A stretch of DNA of 64,000 bases from DASWLF01 sp963768765 (GTDB lineage: Bacteria > Desulfobacterota > Desulfobaccia > Desulfobaccales > 0-14-0-80-60-11), in NCBI GenBank assembly GCA_963768765.1, contig CAVYJK010000025.1, positions 118,335 through 182,334 on the forward strand. Direction: 5' to 3'. The notes under the pieces are model-generated. The model was given only the letters and a program-made list of their open reading frames with translations, did no database searches and was not told the DNA's origin. Each line of letters starts with the position of its first letter. The stretch's first letter is position 1. The position numbers and the translations under genes were made by a program. Positions 28,757 through 37,659 of this stretch are shown piece after piece.

Positions 28757-28840
28757 GGGCGGGCCTCTGTGCCGGTGGGGCGGGCCTCCGTGCCGGTGGG
28801 GCGGGCCTCCGTGCCGGTGGGGCGGGCCTCCGTGCCCGCC
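28757..28840. repeat. 21-bp tandem repeat, four copies
   Basis: Four units of GGGCGGGCCTCCGTGCCGGT plus G, with one change in unit 1 and a degenerate end in unit 4, lie between the two ATPase genes. The unit length keeps frame, giving a TGTEARP repeat if translated, but the strong ribosome site downstream shows it is intergenic. Confidence 0.85.
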
Positions 28841-28887
28841 ATCCATATTCAGCTTCGTAGGGCGCCGAGCTGCACGCCCTTTTCCCC

Positions 28888-29845
28888 TCACTCCTCCTGC
28901 CGGCGCACGATCTGCACGAACAGGTCTTCCAGGTTGGGGGCCGCCGGGGCCACGCTGACCTGGGTCAGACCCGCCCCCTCCAGGGCCTGGATGAGCTGCG
29001 GCGTGGCTTCGGCCGCGTTTTTCACCGTCACCATCAGCCGGTCTCCCATGGCCAGGGACTGGAGGACCACGGGATGCCCGCCCAGCACCTTCCTGGCGGT
29101 CCATTGGTTGGAGGCCCGGGCCTCCAGCAGCTCCCCTTCAAAAGAGCGCTTGATGGCCTTGGGCGTGTCCACTACCAGCAATTTGCCGTGATGCATCAGC
29201 CCCACCCGGTTGGCCCGTTCCGCTTCGTCCATGTAGGCGGTGGACAGAAAGATGGTGAGCCCCGTGCCCAGCAGCCGGTAGAGAATCTCCCAGAACTCCC
29301 GCCGGGAAATGGGGTCCACCCCGAAGGTGGGCTCATCCAGAAAGAGCAGCCGGGGGGTGTGGATCAGGGCGCAGGCCAGGCCCAGCTTCTGGCGCATGCC
29401 CCCCGAGAGGTTGCGGGCCAGCCGCCCCTGAAAAGGGGTGAGGTTGGAAAAGCCCAGCAGTTCCGGCAGGCGGCGGTCGCGTTCCGTCCAGGGGCACCCG
29501 GTAGATGTCGGCGTAGAAGGCCATGTTCTCGGCCACGGTGAGGTCGTCGTACAGGCCGAACCGCTGGGGCATGTAGCCGATCTGCTCCTTGATGCGCTCG
29601 GACTCCTTCACCGTGTCGAAACCCAGCACCTGGGCCTGGCCCTCGTCCGGGTCCATGATGCCCACCAGCAGGCGCATGGTGGTGGTCTTGCCCGCGGCGT
29701 CGGGGCCCACCAGGGCAAAGGCCTCCCCGGCGGCCACTTCCAGATGGAAATTGTCCACCGCCACCAACGGCCCGAAGCGCTTGGTCAGCCCCTGGGCCCG
29801 GATGGCCGGGTCATGGTTGCTGCGGTTCGTCAGGCTTGCTGTCAA
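28888..29845 (-). CDS. ABC exporter ATP-binding protein (N-terminal half of YbhF-like); frameshifted near 29485
   Basis: About 318 residues when joined. The first part has LTKRFGPLVAVDNF, Walker A GPDAAGKTTT and Q loop YMPQRFGLYDDLTVAENM up to YRVPLDGT. A one-base change near 29485 moves the rest to another frame, where ARNLSGGMRQKLGLACALI (signature), LLFLDEPTFGVDP (Walker B) and LSTAYMDEAERANRV (H-loop region, with Ala-Tyr where Thr-His is usual) follow. All ATPase elements are present, so a base error is likelier than loss. It overlaps the adaptor gene upstream by 35 bp. Confidence 0.88.
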
Positions 29846-30833
29846 GAAAGATTACCGCTTCCGCCGGCATGCCCGGCTTGAGGTCGTAGTTCAGGTTCTG
29901 GGCCCGGATCTTGGTGCGGTAGACCAACGTCACCCGCTCCTTGTAAGTCTCCACCGTTTTGGGGGTGAACTCCGCCTTGGAGTTGATGAAGGACACCCAG
30001 GCGGGATATTTTTTGCCCGGGTAGGCGTCGGTGGTGATCTCGGCCTTCATGCCGAACTTCACCTTGGCCAGGTCGGTTTCCGGAATGTAACCCTCAAAAT
30101 AGATGTTGTCCATGTCTCCCAGGGTGAGGACCGGGGCCCCCACCGCCGCGGTCATCCCCGGCTCCATGGGGCGCACCAGCACCACCCCGGTGACGGGAGA
30201 GTCGATGGTGGCGTAACCCAACCGGGTGAGGGCCAGTTCCAGTCCCGCTTCCGCCTCCTTGAATTCACCCCGGGCCTTGTCGATGTCCTCTTTGCGAAAC
30301 CCTTCCCGGCGCAGGCTGTACTCCTCCAGGGCGCTCTTGTGGGCCTCCCTGGCCATGAGGTAATCGGCCTCGAACTTGTCCCGGGTCAGCCCGGGTACGA
30401 CCTTGCGGCGGTAGAGGTTGTCATAGCGCTCGTAATCGATCTTCTTGTTGACCAGGTCGGCCTTGGTCTTGCCCACCTGGGCTTCGGCCTCCTTGATCTC
30501 CTGGGGCCGGTAGCCCGTTTCCATTTTGGCCAGATTGGCGGTGGCCGCGGCCAGTGAGGCCGCAGCCCGGTCCACTTCGTCCTTCAGGTCCTTGGCCTCC
30601 AGCCCTGCCGTCTTCTGGCCGCTGGTGACCCAGTCGCCTTCCTGGAAGAAGATGTACTGGATGATGCCGGAGACCTTGAAGGCCAGGTCGGTTTCGGTGG
30701 CCTCCATATGCCCCTGGAGCCGCAAGATGTTGGTGGGGGTGCGGTGTTCCTCCCGGTACAGCCAGTAGCCCAGGCCGCCGACAATGAGCGCCAGAGCCGC
30801 GATGCCGACGATGAGTCGACGTTTTCCTTTCAT
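29811..30833 (-). CDS. HlyD-family adaptor of the ABC exporter (YbhG-like)
   Basis: 340 residues with one N-terminal membrane anchor (LIVGIAALALIVGGLGYWLY). Barrel-sandwich: LAFKVSGIIQYIFFQEGDWV and YATIDSPVTGVVLVRPMEPG, flanking a long coiled coil (EAEAQVGKTKADLVNKKIDY). It bridges the inner-membrane permeases to an outer-membrane channel. It is first in the exporter operon and has a clear ribosome site (GGAGGAAAA). A promoter with TTGCCT and TACAAT stands about 60-90 bp upstream. Confidence 0.9.
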   Translation of the reverse strand: MKGKRRLIVGIAALALIVGGLGYWLYREEHRTPTNILRLQGHMEATETDLAFKVSGIIQYIFFQEGDWVTSGQKTAGLEAKDLKDEVDRAAASLAAATANLAKMETGYRPQEIKEAEAQVGKTKADLVNKKIDYERYDNLYRRKVVPGLTRDKFEADYLMAREAHKSALEEYSLRREGFRKEDIDKARGEFKEAEAGLELALTRLGYATIDSPVTGVVLVRPMEPGMTAAVGAPVLTLGDMDNIYFEGYIPETDLAKVKFGMKAEITTDAYPGKKYPAWVSFINSKAEFTPKTVETYKERVTLVYRTKIRAQNLNYDLKPGMPAEAVIFLDSKPDEPQQP

Positions 30834-30894
30834 TTTTCCTCCACTCCCACCTGGAGAAATCCCACCCGCAGTCCCTCCTGCCGGGACCGCCGCT

Positions 30895-30923
30895 ATTGTA
30901 ACGGGAAAAGGTCTCTAAGGCAA
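30895..30923 (-). promoter_or_regulatory. Sigma-70-type promoter for the ABC exporter operon
   Basis: On the minus strand TTGCCT (30918-30923), 17 bp spacer, TACAAT (30895-30900). It reads toward the adaptor gene starting at 30833. Confidence 0.5.
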
Positions 30924-31041
30924 AATTATACTGAAAGGCTGACGAGATAAACTGATAGATTGGCAGTGCCGGGATAGGCAAGCGAGCCCCGGCGGCGCGC
31001 TTGAAGATGAGGGCAACGTGCCGCTATAATCATTGACTGCT

Positions 31042-31494
31042 CTATTCACTTACCGGGCTCACCACCATCACCGGGAGGTCCGAGGCCTCCAGGACCCTTT
31101 CGGTCACCGAGCCCAGGAGCGAGCGCCGGTGCCCCTTGCGCCCGATCTTGCCCATGACGATGAGGCTCACCCGCAGCCGCCCGGCCTCCTCCATGATGAC
31201 CTCATCCGGCATGCCGGTGTGGATGTCCACCGTGGCCGCCAGGCCCCGCTTCTCTGCTTCCCGGCTCAGCGACATGAGGAGCTTCATACCGGACTCCTGC
31301 ATGTCGTGCAGGAGGCGCGGCCGGTCCCGGCCGGAAAGGCGGGAAATCTCCTCCAGGGCCGAGGAGTCCACCACGTAGAGCAAAATAAGTTCGGCTCCGA
31401 AAGCCGCCGCGGCCTCCAGGGCCAAACGGTGCGCCTCCAGAGATGCGGCCGAGCCGTCGATGGGCACCAGGATCTTGGTTATGGGCGACATCAT
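31042..31494 (-). CDS. Universal stress protein (UspA family)
   Basis: About 150 residues, one Usp domain. N-terminal KILVPIDGSAASLEAHRLAL and C-terminal VMGKIGRKGHRRSLLGSVTERV with the ATP-binding GxxG(9)GS pattern, so an ATP-binding rather than UspA-type member is expected. Its ATGATG start overlaps the stop of V-ATPase subunit D by TGA/ATG, so it is translationally coupled to the ATPase operon; the pairing suggests a role in energy stress, an inference. Confidence 0.93.
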   Translation of the reverse strand: MMSPITKILVPIDGSAASLEAHRLALEAAAAFGAELILLYVVDSSALEEISRLSGRDRPRLLHDMQESGMKLLMSLSREAEKRGLAATVDIHTGMPDEVIMEEAGRLRVSLIVMGKIGRKGHRRSLLGSVTERVLEASDLPVMVVSPVSE

Positions 31495-32120
31495 AAGCCC
31501 CCTTTCGCCTTCTTGGCCTTGGCCCGTTTGAGATGGAAGAGCCCCTCCCGCTCCCGCTCTTCCAGGGCGCCCTCCAGGTAATGAATGGTTTCCAGGTACG
31601 TGGGAATGATCATGTAGTTCAAGGCGTTGGTGCGCCGCACCGTGCGCTTCAGCTCTTCGGCCAGGCGCCACAGGATGGCCTCCACTTCGGCCAGCTCGGC
31701 GATGGAGCCCAGGGCCTCCCGGATAGCCAGGGCGCAGCGGTCCAAGGCGCCCACGGTGCCGCCGAAGCTGAACTGGGGCCGCTTCTCCCCAGGGCGCAGT
31801 TCCACCACCGGCATGGGCATCCCCAGAAAGGCCCGGTCGCGCAGGGCCACCCGGTCGCCGCTCTTGACTCCCAGGGCGGCCCGGCCCACGGCTTCGCCGC
31901 CCAGGGTCACCAGGCCTTCGGTGAGCTGGGCGTAGGCCCCCTCCAGGGACCGCTCCATCTGGCGCCGAAATCTGGCCGCCTGCCCCTGGAGCCGCAGCAG
32001 CTCCCCCAACAGCAGATCGCGCTTTTCCTCCAGAAAGGTGAGGGCCTCCGCGGCCAGGATTTCCTCGTCCTTCACCCGGAGAAGGTTGCCTTTGGTGGCT
32101 GGTAGGGTTAATCGCGCCAT
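31491..32120 (-). CDS. ntpD: V/A-type ATPase subunit D (central stalk)
   Basis: About 209 residues from MARLTLPATKGNLL (ATG 32120; an in-frame ATG at 32138 also exists). Long helices at both ends form the rotor shaft coiled coil (KDEEILAAEALTFLEEKRDL and LWRLAEELKRTVRRTNALNY), with the typical RTNALNYMIIPTYLETI near the end. The last residues are basic (KRAKAKKAKGGL). It lies downstream of subunit B across a repeat-filled gap of about 120 bp. Confidence 0.95.
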   Translation of the reverse strand: MARLTLPATKGNLLRVKDEEILAAEALTFLEEKRDLLLGELLRLQGQAARFRRQMERSLEGAYAQLTEGLVTLGGEAVGRAALGVKSGDRVALRDRAFLGMPMPVVELRPGEKRPQFSFGGTVGALDRCALAIREALGSIAELAEVEAILWRLAEELKRTVRRTNALNYMIIPTYLETIHYLEGALEEREREGLFHLKRAKAKKAKGGL

Positions 32121-32135
32121 GGTTATATTTTTCAC

Positions 32136-32241
32136 CACAAAGTCACAAAGAGCACCGAGATAATAATCTTGTTCCCAAGCTTAGCTGGGGAACAAGAGAC
32201 AATTTGTTTCCTCGGTGCTCTCCGTGTCTCTGTGGTTAATA
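32136..32241. repeat. Inverted repeat of the CACAGAGACAC family between ntpB and ntpD
   Basis: ACCACAAAGTCACAAAGAGC near the left end and GCTCTCCGTGTCTCTGTGGT near the right end form an imperfect inverted repeat. Between them sits a second hairpin, CTTGTTCCCAAGCTTAGC and GGGGAACAAGAG. Confidence 0.7.
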
Positions 32242-33672
32242 TTAACCCCCATACTTCTCAATCTCCTCTTCCGTCACCCGGGTCAGGTCGCTCTTGGGCA
32301 ACTCCTTAAGCACCTGCCAGGCCAGGTCCAGGGTTTGGGTGATGCTGCGGTTTTCCTCGAGGCCCTGGTTGATGAAGCGCTCTTCAAAGGCCCGGCCGAA
32401 GTTGAGCACCTGGCGGTCGCCCTTGGAGAGGCTGTCCTCCCCGATGATGGCCGCCAGGGCCTGGAGACGACGGGCGTGGTCGTAGGCCGCGTAAAGCTGG
32501 GAGGACACGTGCCCGTGGTCCTCCCGGGTGCGCCCTTCCCCGATGCCGTCGCTCATGAGCCGGGAAAGCGACGGCAGCACCTGGATGGGCGGGTAGATGC
32601 CCCGCTGGTGCAGGCCCCGGTCCAGGACGATCTGCCCCTCGGTGATGTAGCCGGTGAGGTCCGGGATGGGGTGGGTGATGTCGTCGTTGGGCATGGTGAG
32701 CATGGGCAGCTGGGTGATGGACCCTTTGCTCCCCTCGATCTTGCCGGCCCGCTCGTAGATGGACGCCAGGTCGCTGTACAGGTAGCCCGGGTAACCCTTG
32801 CGGGACGGAATTTCACCCTTGGAGCTGGCCACTTCCCGCAGGGCCTCGCAGTAGTTGGTCATGTCCGTCAGGATCGCCAGGACGTGGTGGTCCCGGTCGA
32901 AGGCCAGGAATTCCGCCACGGTGAGGGCCAGCCGGGGCGTGATGAGGCGCTCGATGGCCGGGTCGTCCGCCAGGTTGAGAAACATGACCACGTTGTTGAG
33001 GACGCCGCTGGCCTCGAAGGACTGGCGGAAGAGGTTGGCCACGTCGTGCTGCACCCCCATGGCCGCGAAGACGATGGCGAAGCGCTCTCCCGCCCCCTCC
33101 TCCTCCCCCAGGATCCTGGCCTGGCGCACGATCTGGGCCGCCAGTTCGTGGTGGGGCAGGCCGCTCATGGCGAAGATGGGGAGCTTCTGCCCCCGCACCA
33201 GGGTGTTCATGCCGTCGATGGCGGAGATCCCCGTCTGGATGAACTCCTGGGGATAGGTGCGGGCCGTGGGGTTGATGGGCTGGCCGTTGATGTTGCGGCT
33301 CGCCTCGCCCACCGGCAGGGGGCCGCCGTCCAGGGGCTGGCCCATGCCGTTCAGGATGCGCCCCAACAGGTCCGTGGACACCGGCACCGTCAGGGGCGAG
33401 CCGGTGAAGCGCACCCGGGTTTTTTGTAAGGACAGGCCCACGGTTTCGCCGAAAAGCTCAATTACCGCTTCGTCCCGGCCCACGGCCAGGACCCGGCCTT
33501 GCTGGCGGGACCCGTCGGGGGCGGTGACCTCCACGCTTTCGTCGAAGCCCACCCCCCGGACCCCTTCCACCACCAAAAGGGGGCCGGTGATGCACTTGAG
33601 GCCCAGGTACTCCCGCCCCGAGGGTGAGATGGTTTCCGGTTTGCGGTTTGCGGTTTTCGGCACAGGGTTCAT
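32242..33672 (-). CDS. ntpB: V/A-type ATPase subunit B (non-catalytic)
   Basis: 476 residues. YLGLKCITGPLLVVEGV and GFDESVEVTAPDG at the N terminus; MGQPLDGGPLPVGEASRNIN, PEEFIQTGISAID-like PQEFIQTGISAIDGMNTLV; no Walker A; SDLASIYERAGKIEGSKGS and GYITEGQIVLDRGLHQRGIY. It forms the A3B3 head with subunit A. The first ~18 residues (NPVPKTANRKPETISPSG) are unlike the family and come from a heptad repeat that reads into the gene; no ribosome site precedes the ATG at 33672, so the true start may be altered. Confidence 0.95.
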   Translation of the reverse strand: MNPVPKTANRKPETISPSGREYLGLKCITGPLLVVEGVRGVGFDESVEVTAPDGSRQQGRVLAVGRDEAVIELFGETVGLSLQKTRVRFTGSPLTVPVSTDLLGRILNGMGQPLDGGPLPVGEASRNINGQPINPTARTYPQEFIQTGISAIDGMNTLVRGQKLPIFAMSGLPHHELAAQIVRQARILGEEEGAGERFAIVFAAMGVQHDVANLFRQSFEASGVLNNVVMFLNLADDPAIERLITPRLALTVAEFLAFDRDHHVLAILTDMTNYCEALREVASSKGEIPSRKGYPGYLYSDLASIYERAGKIEGSKGSITQLPMLTMPNDDITHPIPDLTGYITEGQIVLDRGLHQRGIYPPIQVLPSLSRLMSDGIGEGRTREDHGHVSSQLYAAYDHARRLQALAAIIGEDSLSKGDRQVLNFGRAFEERFINQGLEENRSITQTLDLAWQVLKELPKSDLTRVTEEEIEKYGG

Positions 33673-33744
33673 TATTTAAAGCTCTTGGAATAGGATTATC
33701 AAGTTAATCCATAGAGGTTGATTTTATGAAGATCAAACCATTTG

Positions 33745-33892
33745 GTGGCACAGGCGTCTCGCCTGTGCGATGTTGTCCCCCAAAAGAAATAAGTTAAAAG
33801 CAAAGCATCTGATTGGGATATGTGGTTATATTTTCAAAGTTTTGGAACTGGTAGAGCGCACAGGCGAGACGCCTGTGCCACCTGAATAATTC
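33745..33892. repeat. Paired GCACAGGCG palindromes between ntpA and ntpB
   Basis: GGTGGCACAGGCGTCTCGCC at about 33752 and GGCGAGACGCCTGTGCCACC at about 33863-33882 are reverse complements about 110 bp apart, and each is itself a hairpin (GCACAGGCG-TCT-CGCCTGTGC). The stretch between has no coding signal. Confidence 0.75.
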
Positions 33893-33920
33893 TTTGCTAT
33901 TTAATCGGAAACCGAAAACC

Positions 33921-35681
33921 TCAGCCAACCAAAGCCTCCAACCGCTTCATCAACGTCTGCTCCAATTCGTCAAACCTCTCCGGTTCATCGTCCCTTATGG
34001 TGGACTTCATGCGGATCAAATCCGCCAACTCCTCGATCTCCCGCACCTGGTAAAAGGGCACCCCCTTGGCCAGCACCTCCCGGGCCTGGCGGTGCACCGT
34101 GAGGATCAGCTTCAGCATCTTCATCTGCTTGGCTGGGGTGCAAAACATGTCCACCGGGTCGAAGGCGCTCTGCTGCAGGAAACCCTCCTTGAGCCAGCGG
34201 GCCGCCTCCAGGGTCAGGCGCTGGGCGTCGGGCAGCGCTTCCTCGCCGATGATCTTGACGATGCGCTGCAACTGGTGGTCTTCCTGCAGCAGCTTCAGGG
34301 TCTCGGCCCGCATGGCCAGCCACTGGGGGTCGACGTTCTCCGCCCACCAGGCCTGCACCAGGTCGGCGTATTCGCTGTAGCTGTCGATGGGGTTGATGGC
34401 CGGAAAATACCGGGCCGCGGCCAGCTCCTTGTCCAGGCCCCAGAAGGTGCGCACAAAGCGCTTGGTCTGCTGGGTCACAGGTTCGGAAAAATCGCCCCCC
34501 GGCGGCGACACCGCCCCGATGACCGACACCGACCCCCGGGCGCCGCTCAGGGTGATGACCGCGCCGGCCCGTTCGTAGAACTCCGCCAGCCGGGTGGCCA
34601 GATACGCCGGGAAGCCCTCTTCCGCCGGCATCTCCTCCAGGCGCCCGGAAATCTCCCTGAGGGCCTCGGCCCACCGGGAGGTGGAGTCCGCCATCAGCGC
34701 CACCGCATAGCCCATGTCCCGGAAGGCCTCGGCCAGGGTGATGCCCGTGTAAATGGAGGCCTCCCGGGCCGCCACCGGCATGTTGGAGGTGTTGGCGATG
34801 AGGATGGTGCGCATGAGCAGGGCATGGCCGGTGCGGGGGTCTTTTAAGGCGGGTAGTTCGCTTAAAATGCCCGTCATTTCATTGCCCCGCTCGCCGCAGC
34901 CCACGTAAACGATGAGGTCGGCTTCGCACCACTTGGAGAGCTGGTGCTGGGTGATGGTCTTGCCGGTGCCGAAACCCCCGGGGATGGCCGCACTGCCCCC
35001 CTTGGCCAGGGGGAAGAGGGCGTCCAGGACCCGCAGGCCCGTGACCAGGGGCTCCGAGGGCATGAGGCGCTGCCGGTAAGGCCGCACCTTCCTGACCGGC
35101 CAGCGGTGCCACAGGTAAAGGTCCCTCTCTTTGCCTCTGGGGCCAGCAACCTTGGCAATAACCTCCTTCAGGGTATACTGCCCCGCCGGGGCCACCAAAG
35201 TGATGTCCCCCGCCACCCCCGGCGGCACCAGCACCCGGTGCTCCATGGCCGGGGTCTCCGGCACCGCCCCCAGGATCTCGCCGCCGCTCACCTGGTCCCC
35301 CACCTTCAGGCGGGGAGTGAAAGACCAGGACCGTTCCCGGTCCAGCGCCCCGACCTGGAGGCCCCGGGAAATGAAGGCGCCGCTTCTCTGCCTCAGCAGG
35401 TTCAGCGGCCGCTGGATGCCGTCGAAGATTTGCCCCACCAGGCCCGGGCCGATCTCCACCGAGAGCGGCGCCCCCTGGCCCGCCACCGCATCCCCCGGCC
35501 GGATGCCGGCCGTGTCCTCGTAGACCTGCAGGGTGGCCACCTCGCCATCGAGAGCGATGACCTCGCCGATGAGCCGCTCCGCTCCCACCTCCACCATCTC
35601 ATACATGGACAGCAGGCGGCCGCCCGTGGCCTTAATCACCGGCCCGCTGACCCAGATGACTTGGGATGATGTGTCGGTCAT
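33921..35681 (-). CDS. ntpA: V/A-type ATPase subunit A (catalytic)
   Basis: 586 residues, full length. Walker A is GGFGTGKTITQHQLSKW, the arginine-rich and catalytic segments include YVGCGERGNEMTGILSELPA, and MADSTSRWAEALREISGRLE is the hallmark of A subunits. The non-homologous insert (LKVGDQVSGGEILGAVPETP) that separates A from F1-beta is present. It hydrolyses or makes ATP in the A3B3 head. A heptad repeat (CGGAAACCGAAAACC) touches its 3' end at about 33903-33918. Confidence 0.97.
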   Translation of the reverse strand: MTDTSSQVIWVSGPVIKATGGRLLSMYEMVEVGAERLIGEVIALDGEVATLQVYEDTAGIRPGDAVAGQGAPLSVEIGPGLVGQIFDGIQRPLNLLRQRSGAFISRGLQVGALDRERSWSFTPRLKVGDQVSGGEILGAVPETPAMEHRVLVPPGVAGDITLVAPAGQYTLKEVIAKVAGPRGKERDLYLWHRWPVRKVRPYRQRLMPSEPLVTGLRVLDALFPLAKGGSAAIPGGFGTGKTITQHQLSKWCEADLIVYVGCGERGNEMTGILSELPALKDPRTGHALLMRTILIANTSNMPVAAREASIYTGITLAEAFRDMGYAVALMADSTSRWAEALREISGRLEEMPAEEGFPAYLATRLAEFYERAGAVITLSGARGSVSVIGAVSPPGGDFSEPVTQQTKRFVRTFWGLDKELAAARYFPAINPIDSYSEYADLVQAWWAENVDPQWLAMRAETLKLLQEDHQLQRIVKIIGEEALPDAQRLTLEAARWLKEGFLQQSAFDPVDMFCTPAKQMKMLKLILTVHRQAREVLAKGVPFYQVREIEELADLIRMKSTIRDDEPERFDELEQTLMKRLEALVG

Positions 35682-35701
35682 ATGTTTGCTTTGGTTTTGC
35701 G

Positions 35702-35762
35702 GGGGAGGGCCAGGGAGGGGGTAAGGGCACTTACGGGAAGGCCCTTAGCCCCCTCCCCCAAC
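35702..35762. repeat. GC-rich hairpin repeat between ntpE and ntpA
   Basis: GGGGGAGGGCCAGGGAGGGG pairs with CCTTAGCCCCCTCCCCCAAC around a CTTACGGGAAGG core. Same family as 19369-19425 and 57230-57291. It overlaps the last codons of subunit E. Confidence 0.65.
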
Positions 35763-36383
35763 CATCTTTCCCTCACCCCACAACCTTTGCGCCAACTCCG
35801 CCCTTAGGCTTTCTCTCTCACGCTCGATGATGCCGGCAAAGGTCTGGTCGTAGCGCACCTTGCCGTCGGCCCGCACCACCAGGAAGCCCCCCGGGGGCGC
35901 CTCTTCGTCCGGAGCCCATTCCAGCCGGGCGCCGGATTCTCCGCCCACTTCTGAGAGCAACTCCGCCGTGAGCCACCGGGCCTCCTCCGGGTGGGCCACC
36001 ACCTGGAACTGCTGCCCCTCCAATTGTTTCAAAGTCCCCAACAACCTGCGCGAGAGCCAGTCCTGGTAATCCGGGGAACTCCGGAAGGCCTGGAGTTGGG
36101 CCAGAGCCCGGCTAAAGACGTCGCTGAGAATCGCCTCCTTGGTCTGGCCGATGCGGCGCTTGCTTTCCAGCTCGGCCCGGTCGATGCGGTTCCGGGCGGT
36201 GAGGCGCGCCTGGGCCTCCACCTCTGATTTGGTGCGCCCCAGCACCTCTTGGCGCCGCGCCTCCTCCGCGGCCACCAGCCGGGCGGCCTCGTCTTTGGCG
36301 TTGGCCACGATCTTTTCAGCCTCCTCCCGGGCCTGGCTGCCCATGGCCTGGCACAGGAGCTCCACCTGGTCAAACAAAGGCAT
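35745..36383 (-). CDS. ntpE: V/A-type ATPase subunit E (peripheral stalk)
   Basis: 212 residues. The N-terminal half is a long Ala/Glu/Arg-rich helix (EEAEKIVANAKDEAARLVAA, EVEAQARLTARNRIDRAEL) that pairs with the small coiled-coil subunit to form the peripheral stalk; the C-terminal half is the globular head-binding domain (GGFLVVRADGKVRYDQTFAG). The C-terminal residues KMVGGGG derive from the hairpin repeat that overlaps the gene end, so the terminus may have been extended. Confidence 0.92.
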   Translation of the reverse strand: MPLFDQVELLCQAMGSQAREEAEKIVANAKDEAARLVAAEEARRQEVLGRTKSEVEAQARLTARNRIDRAELESKRRIGQTKEAILSDVFSRALAQLQAFRSSPDYQDWLSRRLLGTLKQLEGQQFQVVAHPEEARWLTAELLSEVGGESGARLEWAPDEEAPPGGFLVVRADGKVRYDQTFAGIIERERESLRAELAQRLWGEGKMVGGGG

Positions 36384-36477
36384 GGTCTAATCCCCTGAGG
36401 CTACAGGCCCTATAATTGCCACGGGCCGTAATGCCTTGAGAATTTAACAACTTTATCATTAATCGTCTGAGAACAAC

Positions 36478-36570
36478 TTCGACCCTTGGATATGGAAGTC
36501 TTAAAGTCCCCCTTTAGAAAAGGGGGGTAAGAACCTTGGTCTTTAAATGTCATATTAATTACCAGACGCC
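36478..36570. repeat. Composite dispersed repeat between ntpF and ntpE
   Basis: A hairpin of AGTCCCCCTTTAGAAAAGGG type at 36503-36528 is followed by GGTCTTTAAATGTCATATTA through GACGCC (36538-36570). The latter is the reverse complement, with few changes, of the stretch at 56600-56628. Confidence 0.7.
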
Positions 36571-36582
36571 ACCCTGATTGCC

Positions 36583-36911
36583 TCACCTGGGTATCCCCGT
36601 GAGCGAGCGCAGCCTCTCCAGCAGCGACCGGCCTGCGGGGAGCGGCCCCTTCAGGTCGGGAATCTCCAAAATCAAGGGCGGCCGCCCTTCCCTTCTGGCC
36701 GCATCCACCTCGCCCTCAATCTCCCGGGCCAGCGCTTCGGTGATGAGGATCAGCCCCACTCCGGGGTCGGCCAGCCCCTGGGCCAGGAGCTGCCGGGCTT
36801 CGGCCCCATCCGCCGCGGCGCCCCCGGGGAGCCCGGCCAGCCGGAAGGCCAACAGGGTGCGGGCGTCGGCGATGATAAAAAAGCCTAATTCGCTGATGAC
36901 CTTACTCCCAT
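36583..36911 (-). CDS. V/A-type ATPase subunit F; one base missing near the start
   Basis: About 109 residues. The body ISELGFFIIADARTLLAFRL, then GVGLILITEALAREIEGEVD and RRPPLILEIPDL-like GRPPLILEIPDLKGP, is the Rossmann-like F subunit that contacts the rotor. As read, no start codon precedes ISELGFF in frame. An ATG at 36911 begins MGVR and hits a stop. Inserting one A in GTAAGG (near 36902) yields MGVKVISELGFF, the expected N terminus, so a deleted base in a short A run is likely. A shorter product from 36852 would lack the first strand. Confidence 0.85.
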
Positions 36912-37222
36912 AAAACCGTAGTTATTAAGCGGAGTGGGAAATAAATCCCCGCCCCTCGCCCTCACCCTGACCCTCTCCCCCTCAGGGGGGGAGAAATGAT
37001 GGAACTCATTTAATCCTTAGACCATTGTGACGTTTCATAATTAATGCGGCATCTTAACAAGAGCTTTTACCCCCCTTTAACAAAGGGGAAGGGGGGATTT
37101 AAACCCCTGAAGCCTGGGAGCCCCTTTGATTTATTGTTAGGTTATTTATTAAACAAAACACTAACGAGGCTTAGCTGCAAAGTAGCCCAGAAAACCACCT
37201 GCTCGCCGCTCACTGCTCACTG
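36912..37222. repeat. Repeat-filled gap between ntpK and ntpF
   Basis: Holds CCCTCACCCTGACCCTCTCC with CCCTCAGGGGGGGAGAAATG (36958-37000), GACGTTTCATAATTAATGCG (37030-37050) and a hairpin of CCCCCCTTTAACAAAGGGG type with GGGGGGATTT (37070-37102). No gene is visible. Confidence 0.65.
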
Positions 37223-37546
37223 CTAAATTCTTCCCAAGATCATGATGGCGATGATGAGCCCATAGATGGCCAGCCCTTCGGCCAGTCCCACAAAGATCAG
37301 GGCCCGGGCGAACATCTCGGGCTTTTCGCTCATGGCCCCCATGGCCGCGGCCCCCACCGTGGCCACGGCCACCCCGGCCCCCAGGACCCCCAAGCCCGCG
37401 GCGATGGCCGCGGACAAAAAGGCCCATTTGACCACGTCGGGATTGGTCATGGCGCCCGCGGCCTGGGCCCAGGCGGTGAGCGCCCAGAGGCCGCAAATTG
37501 CCAGGGTCGATAAACCGATTTTAATTCCTGTCAGCAATTTGCCCAT
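37223..37546 (-). CDS. ntpK: V/A-type ATPase subunit K (c-ring proteolipid)
   Basis: 107 residues from ATG 37546 (MGKLLTGIKIG; GGGGAAG ribosome site). A signal-like N-terminal helix (STLAICGLWALTAWAQAAG) is followed by two membrane hairpin helices: AAIAAGLGVLGAGVAVATVG and ALIFVGLAEGLAIYGLIIAI with the ion-carrying Glu in VGLAEGLAIYG. The polar Gln and Ser/Thr partners usual in sodium-binding rings are missing (Gly follows the Glu), so proton coupling is more likely; this is inferred. One hairpin only, unlike the doubled 4-helix NtpK of Enterococcus. Confidence 0.93.
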   Translation of the reverse strand: MGKLLTGIKIGLSTLAICGLWALTAWAQAAGAMTNPDVVKWAFLSAAIAAGLGVLGAGVAVATVGAAAMGAMSEKPEMFARALIFVGLAEGLAIYGLIIAIMILGRI

Positions 37547-37659
37547 GTCTTCCCCTTCCCACCCCAATTTAAGGATGCGAAACAAATTTCAGCCCGTCCA
37601 GAAGGTGGAACCAGGTTCTTTCCCTCCCCTTGGAAGAGGGAGGGGCAGGGAAAATCCCC

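Noticed and set aside
28714..28842. N-terminal extension of the ABC ATPase with four TGTEARP units
   Set aside because: A strong ribosome site directly before ATG 28713 and the non-protein-like 21-bp repeat show that the extension is intergenic.
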